Source of the DNA: Phycisphaerae bacterium
GTDB taxonomy: Bacteria; Planctomycetota; Phycisphaerae; UBA1845; Fen-1342
Direction: 5' to 3'
Length of the DNA stretch: 64,000 nucleotides
Assembly (NCBI GenBank): GCA_028279405.1
Contig: JANQNU010000090.1
Coordinates: 62,001-126,000, forward strand
Within the stretch, counting starts at the first letter, position 1, and every line of letters begins with the position of its first letter. This document shows, one piece after another, positions 63,109 to 64,000 of the stretch. The notes under the pieces were generated by a model. That model did not search any database, had not been told where the DNA came from, and saw nothing but the letters and a program-made list of their open reading frames with translations. The translations under genes and the position numbers were made by a program.

Positions 63109-64000
63109 TCAGTTCTTCGGCGGACGGGGCCAGAAGCGGAGGTCGCCGACGGCATTGCGGCCGTGCTCACCTCCTTCGTCCGTCCCATTCTGCCCCAGCG
63201 AATAGAGCAGGAAATCATCGTCGACCCGCTGGTAAACGAAGCGCTCGTTGGTCAAGGGATCGACAACGAACGGTCGATCGCCGAACGCGTCGAGCGAGTC
63301 GGGGAGTTGGCCATGCTGTTGCTTGTAGGCCATGATGTTGGTCAACAGCAATGAAGCCTGCCGCGTCGTGTCAGCGCGCTTTCCCATGAAGTCGGCGCGC
63401 CCCAATGCCGGCAGGAATGTCTTCAACATGTATCCGCCGGACTGCGTCACAAGGTCTCGGTCGATCGCAGCGAACGCCGCCTTCGATTCCGGGAACGGAC
63501 GGGATGAGGCCACGACCATCCGATCGTACATCCGGTTCGCCTGGGCGACGAGTTCGTCATACTCTTCATGCTTCAGCGGAATCGGCGCTGGATCATCGTC
63601 CGATCCGGTCATGTTCACGAGCCGGTTGAACTCTTGCTCGTTGGAGTGATAGGTTCCCGAGGACTCGTCGTAATCGTAGACGCGCTGCACCGAGTCCATG
63701 AACATCGCGCGCTCGAACTGCACTGTCTCCGACATCGGCCGCGGCCGCTCGTATGCATACTCGAGCCGGGCGGCAAGGTCGATGTAATCGATCGTATCCG
63801 CATCATGCCGCGTGGGCAGGTCCATCAGTGTTTCCGCGGTAGCCCCTTGCATCGCAACGCCGACCAGGTTTTCGATCAAGGTCGGTCCGCGCCCGGTCTG
63901 CGCGCCCGCGACCAGCGTATCCAGGTAGAGATCGATCGCATCGTCGACGCGCCCCTCCGACTCGAGTGTCCGGCCTTCGATGATCGCTGTCCGTGTCAGC
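63109..64000 (-). CDS. Membrane-associated planctomycete protein, paralogue 2 (5' end outside window)
   Basis: At least 296 residues; the frame is open to the window edge, so the gene starts beyond 64000. It is homologous to the gene just downstream along the whole visible length: EGRTLESEGRVDDAIDLYLDTL versus EGRMLLHEGRYAEAVERYASV, then RPRPMSETVQFERAMFMDSVQ versus RPRPISQCIQFERAMLLDAVQ, and DPLTNERFVYQRVDDDFLLYSLG versus DPFTDEQLVYQRESDDFRLYSVG. Tandem duplicates in one transcript. Function unknown. Confidence 0.7.
   Translation of the reverse strand, partial: LTRTAIIEGRTLESEGRVDDAIDLYLDTLVAGAQTGRGPTLIENLVGVAMQGATAETLMDLPTRHDADTIDYIDLAARLEYAYERPRPMSETVQFERAMFMDSVQRVYDYDESSGTYHSNEQEFNRLVNMTGSDDDPAPIPLKHEEYDELVAQANRMYDRMVVASSRPFPESKAAFAAIDRDLVTQSGGYMLKTFLPALGRADFMGKRADTTRQASLLLTNIMAYKQQHGQLPDSLDAFGDRPFVVDPLTNERFVYQRVDDDFLLYSLGQNGTDEGGEHGRNAVGDLRFWPRPPKN

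Noticed and set aside
1-64000. CRISPR array, transposase, integrase or phage genes
   Set aside because: No regularly spaced repeats of CRISPR size and no recognisable mobile-element protein were seen; the repeats present are irregular hairpin mosaics.

Overview
The window is high-GC bacterial DNA that most resembles a planctomycete, probably Phycisphaerae or a near relative. This rests on family-level features visible in the sequence: two secreted proteins ending in dockerin-type repeats with the GDMNCDG...SVGDINPFV motif, two proteins with PEP-CTERM sorting tails, a prepilin-like protein with an FSLIELL start, and small conserved proteins typical of the phylum. The assignment is an inference and no 16S gene is present.

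Layout. 1-6904 (+): the 3' part of glutamate racemase, a HEAT-repeat lipoprotein, PgeF, a PIG-V-like membrane glycosyltransferase, a TPR/SPOR lipoprotein, a MoaD-MoaE fusion, a lipoprotein and an isoprenylcysteine-methyltransferase-like membrane protein, several joined by ATGA overlaps. 6956-8597 (+): a GNAT gene without a normal start codon and a CDF metal transporter. 8606-15866 (-): a secreted Pro-rich protein, then a cobalamin-riboswitch-led unit (PEP-CTERM protein, beta-propeller with dockerin tail, prepilin-like protein), metF and a FliA/WhiG-type sigma factor. 16175-20329 (-): GH3-family protein, alpha/beta hydrolase and GT-C membrane glycosyltransferase, probably one operon. 20933-24484 (+): secreted anchored protein, MacB/FtsX-like permease, zinc-ribbon membrane protein, DUF2203. 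Next come serS, a GH172/DUF2961 protein, a winged-helix regulator, uvrA and a small dockerin protein. 32297-38949 holds STAS, CoA-binding, CrcB, a class III aminotransferase, DUF192, a SpoIIE-type phosphatase and DUF1015. 39232-43962 is a 1576-residue FG-GAP lipoprotein with its own promoter and terminator. 44050-51164 (mostly -) is an envelope/polysaccharide-flavoured group: ATP-grasp, CPBP protease, GT39, NodB deacetylase and an acetyltransferase, with trpC inserted on +. 51163-58168 has a sialidase-like lipoprotein, a beta-helix protein coupled to an XRE/TPR regulator, a small Cys-rich protein, DUF1569, hpt and a PH-domain membrane protein. An MFS exporter, a repeat-rich gap and a second PEP-CTERM protein follow. 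A tRNA(CAU) gene interrupted by a group I intron lies at 61351-61679, and two tandem paralogous secreted or membrane proteins run off the right end.

The two strongest unusual signals are the cobalamin riboswitch leading a surface-protein operon (13548 down to 9846), which could be a planctomycete extracellular corrinoid-capture system analogous to but distinct from Bacteroidetes BtuG, and the tRNA(CAU) gene with a 255-nt group I intron. Intergenic regions also carry a family of mosaic, hairpin-forming GC-rich repeats.

The remaining content is mostly ordinary. Many genes are envelope or secretion related, consistent with a planctomycete cell surface. Family calls come from motif reading only; no database search was possible.
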